Shown here: positions 1 through 11,534 of the stretch, in pieces
How positions within the stretch are numbered: the first letter of the stretch is position 1
Layout of the letters: the number at the start of each line of letters is the position of its first letter
Source: Phytophthora colocasiae
Taxonomy: Eukaryota > Oomycota > Peronosporomycetes > Peronosporales > Peronosporaceae
Length of the DNA stretch: 64,000 nucleotides
Assembly (NCBI GenBank): GCA_018806915.1
Contig: JAGKQI010000047.1
Location: 1 to 64,000 of the forward strand
Direction of reading: 5' to 3'
Position numbers and translations under genes: made by a program
Notes under the pieces: generated by a model
The model's database searches: none
The model's input: the letters and a program-made list of their open reading frames with translations, nothing else
Told to the model about the DNA's origin: nothing

Positions 1-329
1 CAGCCTTCGGCGCCTAAATAGTTAGCTGCGCGCTCAGCCGGATGTCATCTCTGGCGCTCCTTCGCCGGGTCAATCAATGCGCCTATTCTTCCATTGTAAC
101 CTTCGCGCTCGGCGATATTAAGATCTCAGAATAACAGATCAGGCCGTTTCAGGCCAGCAGGCCGTAGCGTCTGCGCCTGATATGAGCGTGAGAATGTACC
201 GAGCGCAAGATTTGCGTATGCGGCAGCTATGATAGCGCAGTGGTTGCCGCCGGCGCGTCGGCGGTGAGTTGCGTTGCGTGCGGGCGCGCGCCTGTTTGCG
301 ATGGTGATTGCGCGCGCGGCCTGACTTAG

Positions 330-428
330 ATCGATAAGCCCAGCTATAAGAATGATCGACCGTAGCGTTCCCATACTGCGCCTCAGCATTACTCGGAAAT
401 CAATCTGGTCGCCGGTTCCGCCACCGGA
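330..428 (+). pseudogene. Degraded tRNA-Tyr-like copy d1
   Basis: Keeps ACTCGGAAATCAAT (intron end and anticodon stem) and GGTCGCCGGTTCCG of the T arm. The D arm is unrecognisable. Confidence 0.6.
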
Positions 429-1024
429 CGCACCATCGACGCACACCACTCACACTCAGCTAATGTTCCGTTTCTCCTGTTTCGTTGCTTTGCCGTTTCT
501 CTGTTTCAGTGCTCGCTTGCCGTCTCTGCCATGGCCGCCACTTCACCATGTCTCATTCTTCGTTGATCACAGTGCTACTGTTCGCGGCAGCATCTGGCGT
601 CGGTAGGTCGATGCGGACGCATGGTTGCGCCAAGAGGGGAATGGAAAAAGTACTTTCGCGCACGTGATTAAAGATCAGCAAATATAAAGCGGGAAGTGCG
701 CATTATCGTCCTGATTCCTGGTTTCGGCATAGTAGTTGTCGCGCCCGGCCGTAGTCACTTCGATGCTCCTTCGTAAATACTTCCGGTTTCGTCGAACCTG
801 CGCCGTATGACAGCTAAGAATCCAACAAAATAGATTAGCAGGCCAGCCAGTTAGGTCTGCCAAGATGAAGTGGGTCTGTTTGAGAGTAGAGAGTTGCCGA
901 TGATGATGCGTGTATGCGGCAGCGAGGAGGCGTAGTGAGGTTGTTATGCGTTTGGCTTAGAGTTATGCGTGGCGTGCGGTTCGTACTTGCGATGCAGATC
1001 GCGCAAGTGCAAAGTCGATTTAGA

Positions 1025-1114
1025 CCGAGTACCAGTTGGCGTAGCGATCACTTCGGCTGACCGTACTTCAGCATATTCCGAAATCAATCGTCACGGTTTC
1101 GATTTACCACCGGA
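1025..1114 (+). pseudogene. Degraded tRNA-Tyr-like copy d2
   Basis: Starts CCGAGTACCAGTTGGCGTAG, so acceptor and D-loop can be aligned. The anticodon region has lost bases and the T arm reads CACGGTTTCGATT. Confidence 0.6.
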
Positions 1115-1614
1115 TCTTATCCACGACGCACACTCACTCACACTCATTCCTTTCTCTGCTTTGCGCTTTGCCAGTTTGTGCTGCTTTGCCGTTCATCGCC
1201 GCCATGGCCCTTTGGCCCTCCCCACCTTCAGGTCACTGCGGATATCGCGCTGAGCCATCCGCGGTATGTCGGTGAATGATCGCACGGTTTTTCGTGCCAA
1301 AGATTAGGATCGTGAAGTATCTTCGCGCACGTGATTAAAAGATCATGTTGATAAAGCGGAACAGTACGAACTTCCGATATTTCGGCGTCAGCTGCAATAA
1401 ACGCGCTCGGCTGTGTCATTTCGATGCCCTCGTAAATAATCTGTGGTCGCCGCCTGGTTGTACAACCTCGCTTCATGATTAGTTATCCCACGCCAGAATA
1501 GCAGTAAGTCAGGCCACCAGGTTTCAGTAGGCTTCGGGTCACGACCGTTATAGTGTTCGTTTATAGCAGGAGAGCGGCTGAGGGCGCGTTTTATGAGGCG
1601 TATGAGAGTCGCTC

Positions 1615-1667
1615 GCTGGCGCGCTCATAGCGCCGCGCACTTGGTCGCCTGATCTCCGGCCACTGGA
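1615..1667 (+). pseudogene. Degraded tRNA-Tyr-like copy d3, mostly deleted
   Basis: Only the 3' third is readable (TTGGTCGCC, then CCGGCCACTGGA). The 5' half is missing or scrambled, which also makes this unit the shortest of the block. Confidence 0.5.
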
Positions 1668-2229
1668 TGACCCATCGACGCACTCATTATTCCAATACTT
1701 CCTCAGCTAATGTCTCTTGCTTCTTTGCCTTTGCCAGTTTGCTCTGTTGTGCTTGCTTGCCACGCTGCTGCGCCGTCTTTTACTCCTTGCCTCGTTCACG
1801 TTGACTATTCATGCGCAGCCAACGGCAGTTAGGCGTCGGCAGGTCGATAGTGAGACGCATTTCGTGCCAGCATCAGACGGCAGAAAGTAATTCGCGCACG
1901 CGGATTCAAAGATCATATGTAAAGCGAAGGTCAAACTCCCGATTTCCGGCTTCGGCGCCTAGCTGGGGTAGTTAAATGCGCCTCATTGTTTCGCGGGGTC
2001 AACGTCGGGTTGCGTCGAACCTGCGCTCGGCGATTGCCAAGGTCCAACAGGCCAGGTTACTTTTGTGGCCAGCAGTATACTGGTCCGTTAAGATTAGCAG
2101 CGGGGTCTGTTTGCTGAGGTAGCGTGCGCAGCGAGGAGGCGGGTGAGGCTGCGTGGCGTTTGGCGCAGGAGCCATGTTGCGTGCGTGGGCGCGTGGCCTG
2201 CGCCTGCGATTGTGCGCGTTTGATTCAGG

Positions 2230-2322
2230 AATCATGGCTCAGTTAGTGGCTGATTGATCAGGCGTTCATTACTGCGCTTCAGTATACCCGGAAAACACTG
2301 GTCGCCGGTTCTGCCACTTCGA
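2230..2322 (+). pseudogene. Degraded tRNA-Tyr-like copy d4
   Basis: Shows GGCTCAGTTAGTGGC (D arm) and TTCAGTATACCCGGAAAA (intron), with several single-base losses. Confidence 0.6.
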
Positions 2323-2919
2323 TTTATCTATCGACGCCACACTCACATGACTTCACACTTCAGCTGGTCATCTGTTTTTGCCAGTTTGCTGTGTTTCTCT
2401 GCTTGCGCTGCTTTGTTGCCTTCTGTTACACGCCGCCATTAATTACGTCTTTTATCTGCCTCAATACGTTGACTCATCGCGCTATCTGCGGCAGCATCTG
2501 GCGTCGGCAGGTCGATAGTGACGCATGGTCGTGCCGGCGATGAATGCGATTGCAAGATCATATAAAGGGAATGTACGAGCTATCCTCCTCATTTCGCTCA
2601 ATAGTAGTTCGTCGCTCGGTTTGTACTTCGATGTCAACCAGATAGTCGCGCCCATTCCTCCGGTTTGCCCGCCGGCTTATCGGCTTCGCTTAACCCAACA
2701 GGCCAACAGATCAGCATAGCCAACAGTCAACAGTGTCGTTGCAGGCTGGTCCGCCAAGATGAAAGTAGTGTCCGCTTGAGTATGCGAGAGCGTCGAAGAG
2801 TGGATGACGCGTATGCGGCGTTTATATTATGTTGTGCGCCATGCTCTATGCGTGATTCATATTGCGTAGCGCGCGGTCTGCGTCTGCGATGGTGATTGCG
2901 CGCGCGCCTGATTCCAGGA

Positions 2920-3018
2920 CCGAGCAAATTCAATTGCGTATTTCGATTGACGTAAGTACTTATACCAGCTCAGCATACTCGGAAATCAACTGGTCGCTCG
3001 GTTCGACTACCACCTGGA
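2920..3018 (+). pseudogene. Degraded tRNA-Tyr-like copy d5
   Basis: CCGAG start, CAGCATACTCGGAAATCAAC and GGTCGCTCGGTTCGAC remain. The D arm is lost. Confidence 0.6.
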
Positions 3019-3641
3019 TTCCATCGAGACGATCTCACACTCACACACTCACACTCAGCACAATTTCTGCCTTTACTATTCGTTTTAGCTTCAGTTTGTG
3101 CCGCTTTCGTTACCTTGCTGGCACGTGCCGTTACACCATGTTCTTTACTTCTCCCACCTTCGTCAATTGATTCATCGCGCTGTACTGTCCGCATCTGGCG
3201 TCGGCAGGCCGGATATGGACGCATGGCTATGCCGGTTATTTCAGGACCGGGCGATAACGCGCACGATTAAAAGATCATACATGTAAAGCGGAATCGGTAC
3301 GAGCTATTGACTTCCCGGTTTCGGCGTCTACCAGTAGTTGTCGTGCGCTCCTCGCGGGGGCCAATCTAGATGGTCGTGCCCATCCTGTTGCGTCGAATCT
3401 GCGCTTACAGTTAAAATCCAACAGGCCAACAGATTAGCAGGCCAACAGCCAATAGTTGTTATATTAAGTCCTTCAAGATGATAGTAGTCTGTTTGAGAAG
3501 CCGAGAGCGGTCGAGTGCGTAGATTTGCGGCAGCTTTATGAGGCGTAAGGAGCAGCCAGGCCATTGGCGCGTTTGGCGCAGAGGGTTATGTTGTGCGTGT
3601 GGGTGCGCGTTTGCGATGGTGATTGTGCGTGCGACTTAGGA

Positions 3642-3738
3642 CCGAGCGGGCTCAGTTGCGGTAGAAGATTGATCAGGTGTTTCATACTGCGTTTCAGTAT
3701 AAAATCAATTGGTCGCTGGTTTCGATCTTCGGCCACTG
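3642..3738 (+). pseudogene. Degraded tRNA-Tyr-like copy d6
   Basis: One of the better copies: CTCAGTTGCGGTAGA, GTTTCAGTATA and TCAATTGGTCGCTGG are readable and TTTTATC follows the end. Confidence 0.65.
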
Positions 3739-4302
3739 ATTTTATCCATCGATCGCACACCACACACTCATAATTTCAGCACAAATTTGCTTTCCTGCTT
3801 CTTTGTTGCTTTTGTTGTTTGTGCTAGCTTTGTTGCCTTTGTTGACGACATCGCCTTTGGCTCTCCTGCCTTCGTCAATATTGAGGTTAATATCCGCGGC
3901 AGATTCGGCGGCCGGTAGTCGGTGCCAGCAGCGGACGGTACTCTTCGCGCACGTGATTAAACATAAAGTAATGATAGACTTCGTCCGATATTTCATGCCT
4001 AGCCGCGTAGTTAGTGCGCCCGGCTTGGTCACCTTCGGCGCTCCTTCGCGGGGTCAATTCAGATGGTCGCGCCATCTCTCCGGTTTGCGTCGGTGCCGGG
4101 CGATTGCCAGTATCTCAAACAGGCCAACAGACTCAGCACAGGCCGCAGGTCTGCCAAGATGGCTGCGCCCGTTTGAGAGCGTGGCAGCGGGCCGAGCATG
4201 CGTAGCAGGCGTTTTATGGCAGCGTATGAGGCTGGCGCGCTCTGGCGGTGAAGCCATACAGTGCGCGTGGTTTGTTTGCGGATGGTGACAGTGCCGGAAT
4301 GA

Positions 4303-4391
4303 CTGAGCCTGGCTGGCGGCTGATTGACTGCAGCGTACCTACCAGGCTCAAGTATACCCTGGAAATCACTGGTCGCCGACCCCGGCCACTG
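4303..4391 (+). pseudogene. Degraded tRNA-Tyr-like copy d7
   Basis: GATTGACTGCAG and CTGGAAATCACTGGTCGCC remain. The B box is destroyed (reads GACCCCGG). Confidence 0.6.
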
Positions 4392-5008
4392 ATTTATCGT
4401 CGACGCACACTCACACTCACACTTCCGTTGGTCAAGCTCGTTTCTTCCAGCTTGTTGCTTTGCCGTTGCGCTTTGTTGCCTAAGCACGCCGCCACACTAC
4501 GTCTTACCCTGCCTTCGTCAATGTTGATCGCGCTAGCCACCCGCGTGGCAGCATCTGGCGCCGATAGTGATGCGCATGGCTGCGCCAGCATTGTGAATCG
4601 GCGAATAGCACGTGACAGATCATACTAAAGTGGAACAGTGTTTGTTATTATCCTCCTGATTCCGCTTCGGCGTCGAAGCTGTAGTTAGTCGTGCGCTCGG
4701 TTTACCATCTTCGATGCTCTTCGGATTCAGATAGTCGTGCCGCATCTCTGGTTGTAAAACTCCGTACTCGAAGTAGTTAACTTAACAGGGCCAATAGAAT
4801 CAGCATAGGTGTCAACGCCACATATAGCTTGGTCCGCCAGATAGTAGTGGGGTTCGTTTGAGAAAGGTGAGAGTCGCTCAGGCGTATTTATGCGCGTAGT
4901 GTTTGCGAGGCGGTGAGGTCGTGCGCCGTTTATGGCGTGAGTTATGCCGTGCGTGTATGCGTGGTTTGCGGTTTCAGATGCAGATTGCGAGGTGCGTTTG
5001 ACTCAGTA

Positions 5009-5105
5009 TCGAGCGCTTCAGCTGGCAGAAGCTGATTGATCGTATGTTCTATACCGTGCCTCAGATACTGGAACAATTGTCGCTGGTTCGATTCCGGCCA
5101 CCTTA
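5009..5105 (+). pseudogene. Degraded tRNA-Tyr-like copy d8
   Basis: The T arm with the B box GGTTCGATTCC is intact, whereas the acceptor 3' strand and D arm are damaged. Confidence 0.65.
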
Positions 5106-5727
5106 TCTTACGACGCATTCGCCGGCCATTAATATTCTCAGCACAGCCTTCTGTTTCCGCTTTGTTGCTTTAGTTTGTGTTGCTTTGTCGCCTTTGCAGC
5201 ACGCCGTCACATTCAGGCGCCCTTTGCCTCCTTGCCTTCGTCACTGTTGATTCACAGCATTACTGCAGAATTCGGTGCCGGTAGTCGAGGACGGTTGGTT
5301 GTTAGCATTAGGGACCGGCGTATGCATCGCCCTCGCGCACGCGATTAAAGATCATACATGTGCTGGAACGCAATGATATTTCGGCGGCTGGGGGTAGCTA
5401 GCTGTGCGCTCGGCCATCATCTTCGGTTCGTAAATAATCCAGATGGTCGCGCCTATCGGTTGTGTTCCAGGCTCGGCGACAGTTCAGCATCCTAACAGGC
5501 CACAGATAGCAGTAGCCAACAGGTTGGTCAGGTCAGTTATAGTCAATTCAAGAGGAGGTGGGGTCTGCTCTTGGAGAGCGTGAGAGCTACCGAGCGCAGA
5601 TGATGCGCGCGTGTATGTTTATGATAGCGTATGAAGGTTTGCGGTGCCATATTATGCAGGAGCCATGCTGGGTGCAAGTGCGGGGCGCAATTGTGTTTCC
5701 AGATGCAGATTGTGCGTGCACTTTAGA

Positions 5728-5824
5728 CTGAGTGTAGTTTCAGCGCCGGTGAATGACTGACCGTAAGTACGCATACTGCGTTTCAGTATACTCGAAACAC
5801 CGTCGCCGGTCTATCCCGCCACTG
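5728..5824 (+). pseudogene. Degraded tRNA-Tyr-like copy d9
   Basis: CTGAGTGTAG at the 5' end and GTTTCAGTATACTCG in the intron are readable. The T arm reads TCGCCGGTCTATCC. Confidence 0.6.
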
Positions 5825-6448
5825 ATTCATTCGACGCCACCACGTCACTCACACTCAGCAATAGCCTCGTTTCTTTGTTGCTTCTTCCAGCTTTGTTTCA
5901 GCTTTGTTGCTTTTACTGTTGCTTTGTTGCCTTTTGTTACACGCCGCAACATTCATACCTTGGCTACTTCCTGCCTTCGTTGGCACGTTGATCATCTGCG
6001 CCACATGTCTGCGGCAGTATGTCAGCGTCGGTAGGTCGATAGGACGAGGATGACCGGCGAAGTGTACTTCGGCGCAGGGATTAAAGATCATATGTGGTAA
6101 CGTACGCCGAGCATACTCCTCGATTCGGCTTCGCGGCGCTACCGCCGGGGTATAGTCGTGCCTTCGGTCGTAATCACCTTCGATGCTCTTCGCGGGGTCG
6201 CGCTCACTCTCCGGTTGTGTCTTCGCAGCTCGGCGATTGTTAGCATCTCAACAGGCCAAACAGAATAGCAGGCCACAGGTCATGCCAGTGGCAGGCTTGG
6301 GCCCGTTAAGATGAGTGTGGCGTCCGTTTATGCGATATGCGCGGCGCAGTGTAGTGCGGCAGTTTATGAAGGCGTAGTTTGGCGCAGAGTTTCATGCTTG
6401 CGTGCGCGTGGTCGTTTGCGATGGCGATTGCGCGCGTTCTTGACTTAG

Positions 6449-6532
6449 ACTGATAGCTCGGCTTGGCAGAGTTACTGACTGCAAATGCATACTGCGTTTC
6501 AGCATACTCGGAAACACCAAGATCTCACCGGT
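6449..6532 (+). pseudogene. Degraded tRNA-Tyr-like copy d10
   Basis: TAGCTCGGCTTGGCAGAG and GTTTCAGCATACTCGGAAA remain. Most of the T arm and the acceptor 3' strand are gone. Confidence 0.55.
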
Positions 6533-7143
6533 CTTATCCAACGGACGCACACTCACACTCACTCGTTACAGCCTTGCTTTCTGCTTGTTACTTTGTTTCG
6601 CTTTTGTTGTTATGCCGCTTTGTTGCCTTGCCACGCCGTCATTACCACTGTTCTCGGTCTCTCCTTCGTTCGTCAATGTTGACTCATCGCGCTATTGTCC
6701 GCAGGCACTGGCGTCGGTAGAATGATATGAGCTGACCGGCGAATAGCGCTATCGACAGACAGCGGAAACGTACGTCAGCTATCCCGATCTGGCGTTTCCG
6801 GCGTCAGCCGCAGTTAGTCGTACTCGGTTTCAGACACTGCCTGCAAATAATCCAGGTCGCCCATCTCCTCCGGTTTGTCGAATCTTCAGCTCGGCGATTG
6901 AATAGAACTCAACATAGCCATGGATCGGCAGGCTACGGTGCCAGCTGAGTCAGCAGGCTGGGTCCGCCAAGAAAGGTCTGCCTGAGAGTGCGAGATGGGC
7001 CGAGCGCAGAGGCCGACGCGCGCATAGGCGTTTATAGTGCAGCGAAGTGTCGTATTGCTTGGCGCGCTTACGGTGAAAGCTACGTTGCGCGTGCGGGCGC
7101 GCGGTTTGTTTGCGATGGTGATTGCGTGCGTTTCGATTCAGGA

Positions 7144-7241
7144 TCGAGCGTACCGTTGGCAGAGCCGATATTGACTGTAGTGTTCTATTACCGCGCTCTC
7201 AGCATACTCGGAACAACTGGTCAGCCGGTCCGCCACTCGGA
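7144..7241 (+). pseudogene. Degraded tRNA-Tyr-like copy d11
   Basis: Best anticodon region of the block: ATTGACTGTAGTGTTCTAT is intact, and the end CCACTCGGATTTTA matches the array copies. Confidence 0.65.
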
Positions 7242-7846
7242 TTTTACCCATCGACGCACACCACTCACATCTCGTTGTCGTTCTGCTTCCTGCTTTGCTG
7301 CTTTTTGCGTTGCTTTGTTGCCTTTGCTGCACGCCGCCACACTCATGTCTTTACTCTTCGTCACTGTTGACACGCTTATAAACTCGCGGCAGATCTGGCG
7401 TCGGTAGGTCGATAGTGATGCAATGGTTGCGTTGGTTATTAGGACCGGTACTCCTTCGCGCACGTGATTGCAGATCATAATATGTAAGCGGAATGTACGA
7501 AAAGAATATCGTCCTGATTCGCTCGGGCGCCTTAGCCAGTAGTTAGCCGCGCCTGGCTACCTTCGATGTCTGCAAAATATCGTGCCTATCTTCCGAAAGC
7601 TACCAGGAACCTTCTGCGCCGGCGATAGCAAATCTCAATATCACAGAATGTTGCAGGCCAACAGGCCAATATATATTGTCCGCCAAGATGGAGCAGTGTC
7701 CGTCTTGAGATACCATGCGGGCATTTGACGCGCGTATGCGCAAGCGAGTGAAAGGTGAGGTCAGTTAGTTGGCGCTCGCGGTGAGTATTATAGCCAGGTG
7801 CGGCGTGATCTGCAGGCATTTAGATTGCAGCGCGTGTTCTGATAGA

Positions 7847-7895
7847 CCGAGTACCACAGTTAGATCGCCTTCAGCACTGTCACCTGGCCACCGGA
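7847..7895 (+). pseudogene. Degraded tRNA-Tyr-like copy d12, centre missing
   Basis: CCGAGTACCACAGTTAGA is followed almost directly by a 3' end CTGGCCACCGGA. Roughly half of the gene is deleted. Confidence 0.5.
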
Positions 7896-8521
7896 TTTAT
7901 CATCGACGCACTCACACACTCACACTCGTTGTCGGGGCCTTCGCCTTCGCTTTGCCGCTTGTCACGCTTTGTTGCACTGTCGTTTTACTGCCTTTGCTAC
8001 ACGCCGCCACACTCATGTCTTGGCTCTTGGCCTGTTCGTCACTGTTGATTCATCGCGCTATTAACGCGGGTAAGACTGGCCGAGCACGGTATCGATACAA
8101 GCGGACGCTATGGTTGCGCTGAGCATTAGGGACGGCGAAGCGCACTTCGCGCACAGATTAAAGATCATGTTAAAGCTGAATAATATCCTCCTGGATCTTC
8201 GCTTCATGCCTAATAAGGTTAGTTGTGCGCCTGGCCGTATCACTTCGGCGCCTTCGCGGGGTCGTGGTCGCGCGCATCCCGCTCGGCGACAGTTAAGATA
8301 TCCAACAGGCCGTCAGACAGCAGGCCAACGCCGTTCAGGTACAGCAGTGTCGGGCCCGCCAAGATGAGCAGCAAATCCGCTCTGAGAGCAGTGAGATGGC
8401 CGAGCGCAAGATTTGACGCGCGTAGCGTGGCAGCGAGTGAGGCCAGGTTGGCGCTGCCTGGCGGGTTGCGCGTGCGGGCGCGCCTGTCTGTGATGGTGAT
8501 TGCGCGCGTGTCGGACGCAGA

Positions 8522-8615
8522 ATGAGCAACAGTTGGTAGAGTTGATTGACACGCAGCGTTCGATATCGCGCTCAGCCCTGGAAATCAACTGGTCGCCGGC
8601 CTGACATACACTGGA
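8522..8615 (+). pseudogene. Degraded tRNA-Tyr-like copy d13
   Basis: CAGTTGGTAGAGTTGATTGA (D arm into anticodon stem) and GGAAATCAACTGGTCGCC are readable. It is the last copy before the orientation switch. Confidence 0.6.
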
Positions 8616-9158
8616 TCTTATCCATCGACGCACACTCACTGTTATCAGCCTTCGCTTTGCTTGCCAGCGTTGTGTTGCTTTGCCGTCTTCTTTGTTAAGA
8701 CGCCGCCATTAATATACCTTTGCTTTCCGTCAAACAATGTTGACTATGCGCGCTATCTGTTCGCATAGATTCGGCGCCGGTAGTCGATAGTGATTTATAG
8801 ATCGGAGCGAAAATGGCATGCGATTAAAAGACATCGCAGATAAAAGCCGAACGTACGATTATACGAATCTCCCTGATTCATTTCAAAGTAGTTAGTTGCG
8901 CCTCGTATGGCGCTCCTTCAGTAGTCATCCAGATCGCGCTTTCATTGTGTGCCGACCCATGCTCGCGATGTTAAGCATGCCTAACAGGACAATGTAGCGC
9001 GATAGTCAACAGTGATGAAGCCAACAGGAGCCAGCAAGACGTTGTGGCGGCGTGTAGCAAAGGCAACAAAAGCAACACAAGCAACAAAAGCAACAAAGCG
9101 CAAGAAAAGCAAAGGCTGTGCTGGTGCTGAGTGTGTGAGTGTGCGTCGATAGATAAAA

Positions 9159-9262
9159 TCCGAGTGGCCGGAATCGAACCAGCGACCAATTGATTTCCGA
9201 GTATACTGAAACACAGTATAGAACACTACAGTCAATCGCTCTACCAACTGAGCTACACTCGG
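9159..9262 (-). tRNA. tRNA-Tyr: tRNA-Tyr(GUA) with intron, array copy 1
   Basis: Reads on the minus strand as a full cloverleaf. Acceptor CCGAGTG pairs perfectly with CACTCGG, discriminator A73; D arm GCTC/GAGC; anticodon stem ATTGA/TCAAT; loop CTGTAG plus A38, so the anticodon is GUA (Tyr); T arm GCTGG/CCGGC with loop TTCGATT. C1-G72 with A73 is the eukaryotic tyrosine identity set. A 31-nt intron sits at the usual 37/38 position and can fold by TATACTG/CAGTATA; its UAC can pair with the anticodon. A box TAGCTCAGTTGG and B box GGTTCGATTCC are internal Pol III promoters and TTTT follows position 73. The neighbouring minisatellite is irregular here (contains AAAGCGCAAG), next to the orientation switch. 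Spacing to next copy 791. Confidence 0.95.
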
Positions 9263-9949
9263 TCCTAAGTCAAACACACGCACAATCACCATCACAAACA
9301 CAAACCACGCACCCACACACACAACATAGCTTCCTACGCCAAACGCGCCAACAACACAACCTCCTTACGCCTCCTCGCTGCCACATACACGCATCGCTCT
9401 GCACTCGGCCGCTCTCACACTCTCAAACAGACCCCACTGCTCATCTTGGCAGACCCAGCCTGCTGGCCTGTTGGCCTGTTGGCCTGCTAGTCTGTTGGCC
9501 TGTTGGGATGCTAACTGTCGCCGAGCACGAGGTTCGACACAACCGGAGAATGGGCACGACCATCTGGATTGACCTCACGAGGGCATCGAAGGTGATACAG
9601 CCGAGCACACGACTAACTACCCCAGCTAGGCGCCGAAGCCGAAATCGGGACGATGTGCTCGTACGTTCCGCTTTACATGTATGATCTTTTAATCACGTGC
9701 GCGAAGGGTACTTCGCCGGTCCGCAATGCTGGCACAACCATGCGTCCACTATCGACCTACCGACGCCAGATGCTGCCACGGACAGTAGCGCGATAGTCAA
9801 CAGTGACGAAGGCAAGGAGGAGCCAAAGACGTAGTGTGGCGGCGTGTAGCAAAGGCAACAAAAGCAACACAAGCAACAAAAGCAACAAAAGCAAGAAAAG
9901 CAAAGGCTGTGCTGAGTGTGAGTGTGTGAGTGTGCGTCGATAGATAAAA

Positions 9950-10052
9950 TCCGAGTGGCCGGAATCGAACCAGCGACCAATTGATTTCGAGTATACTGAA
10001 ACACAGTATAGAACACTACAGTCAATCGCTCTACCAACTGAGCTACACTCGG
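9950..10052 (-). tRNA. tRNA-Tyr: tRNA-Tyr(GUA), array copy 2, intron one base shorter
   Basis: Intron is 30 nt: one G of the CTCGGAAA end is missing, on the 3' side of the intron hairpin. Exons unchanged. Minisatellite AABAC. Spacing to next 792. Confidence 0.9.
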
Positions 10053-10741
10053 TCCTAAGTCAAACACACGCACAATCACCATCACAAACACAAACCACGC
10101 ACCCACACACACAACATAGCTTCCTACGCCAAACGCGCCAGCAACACAACCTCCTTACGCCTCCTCGCTGCCACATACACGCATCGCTCTGCACTCGGCC
10201 GCTCTCACACTCTCAAACAGACCCCACTACTCATCTTGGCAGACCCAGCCTGCTGGCCTGTTGGCCTGTTGGCCTGCTAGTCTGTTGGCCTGTTGGGATG
10301 CTAACTGTCGCCGAGCACGAGGTTCGACACAACCGGAGAATGGGCACGACCATCTGGATTGACCCACACGAGGGCATCGAAGGTGATACAGCCGAGCACA
10401 CGACTAACTACCCCAGCTAGGCGCCGAAGCCGAAATCGGGACGATGTGCTCGTACGTTCCGCTTTACATGTATGATCTTTTAATCACGTGCGCGAAGGGT
10501 ACTTCGCCGGTCCGCAATGCTGGCACAACCATGCGTCCACTATCGACCTACCGACGCCAGATGCTGCCACGGACAGTAGCGCGATAGTCAACAGTGACGA
10601 AGGCAAGGAGGAGCCAAAAGACGTAGTGTGGCGGCGTGTAGCAAAGGCAACAAAAGCAACACAAGCAACAAAAGCAACAAAAGCAAGAAAAGCAAAGGCT
10701 GTGCTGAGTGTGAGTGTGTGAGTGTGCGTCGATAGATAAAA

Positions 10742-10845
10742 TCTGAGTGGCCGGAATCGAACCAGCGACCAATTGATTTCCGAGTATACTGAAACACAGT
10801 ATAGAACACTACAGTCAATCGCTCTACCAACTGAGCTACACTCGG
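10742..10845 (-). tRNA. tRNA-Tyr: tRNA-Tyr(GUA), array copy 3, acceptor variant
   Basis: G71 is A, giving a C2-A71 mismatch in the acceptor stem (3' end reads CACTCAGA). Minisatellite AABAC. Spacing to next 793. Confidence 0.85.
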
Positions 10846-11534
10846 TCCTAAGTCAAACACACGCACAATCACCATCACAAACACAAACCACGCACCCACA
10901 CACACAACATAGCTTCCTACGCCAAACGCGCCAACAACACAACCTCCTTACGCCTCCTCGCTGCCACATACACGCATCGCTCTGCACTCGGCCGCTCTCA
11001 CACTCTCAAACAGACCCCACTACTCATCTTGGCAGACCCAGCCTGCTGGCCTGTTGGCCTGTTGGCCTGCTAGTCTGTTGGCCTGTTGGGATGCTAACTG
11101 TCGCCGAGCACGAGGTTCGACACAACCGGAGAATGGGCACGACCATCTGGATTGAACCCCACGAGGGCATCGAAGGTGATACAGCCGAGCACACGACTAA
11201 CTACCCCAGCTAGGCGCCGAAGCCGAAATCGGGACGATGTGCTCGTACGTTCCGCTTTACATGTATGATCTTTTAATCACGTGCGCGAAGGGTACTTCGC
11301 CGGTCCGCAATGCTGGCACAACCATGCGTCCACTATCGACCTACCGACGCCAGATGCTGCCACGGACAGTAGCGCGATAGTCAACAGTGACGAAGGCAAG
11401 GAGGAGCCAAAAGACGTAGTGTGGCGGCGTGTAGCAAAGGCAACAAAAGCAACACAAGCAACAAAAGCAACAAAAGCAAGAAAAGCAAAGGCTGTGCTGA
11501 GTGTGAGTGTGTGAGTGTGCGTCGATAGATAAAA

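Larger units (their letters stand above)
1..8990 (+). repeat. Degraded inverted block of about 13 array-like units
   Basis: Every 550-720 bp this block repeats, in scrambled form, the same order of landmarks found on the minus strand of the array to its right: tRNA-Tyr, Thr/Ser-like CACTCACACTCA stretch, TTGCTTTTGTTGC minisatellite, ACGCCGCCAC, GTAGGTCGATAGTG, CACGTGATTAAAAGATCAT, TTCGGCGCC and AACAGGCCAACAG. Units are about 13-15% shorter than array units because of many small deletions, and GTGTG is often read as GCGCG. The tRNA portion is no better preserved than the spacer. No reading frame here is credible as a gene. Either an old inverted arm of the array or, more likely, low-quality fold-back read sequence. 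Confidence 0.8.

Noticed and set aside
1..8990. Small proteins in the damaged arm
   Set aside because: All are short frames across scrambled repeat units and differ from unit to unit.
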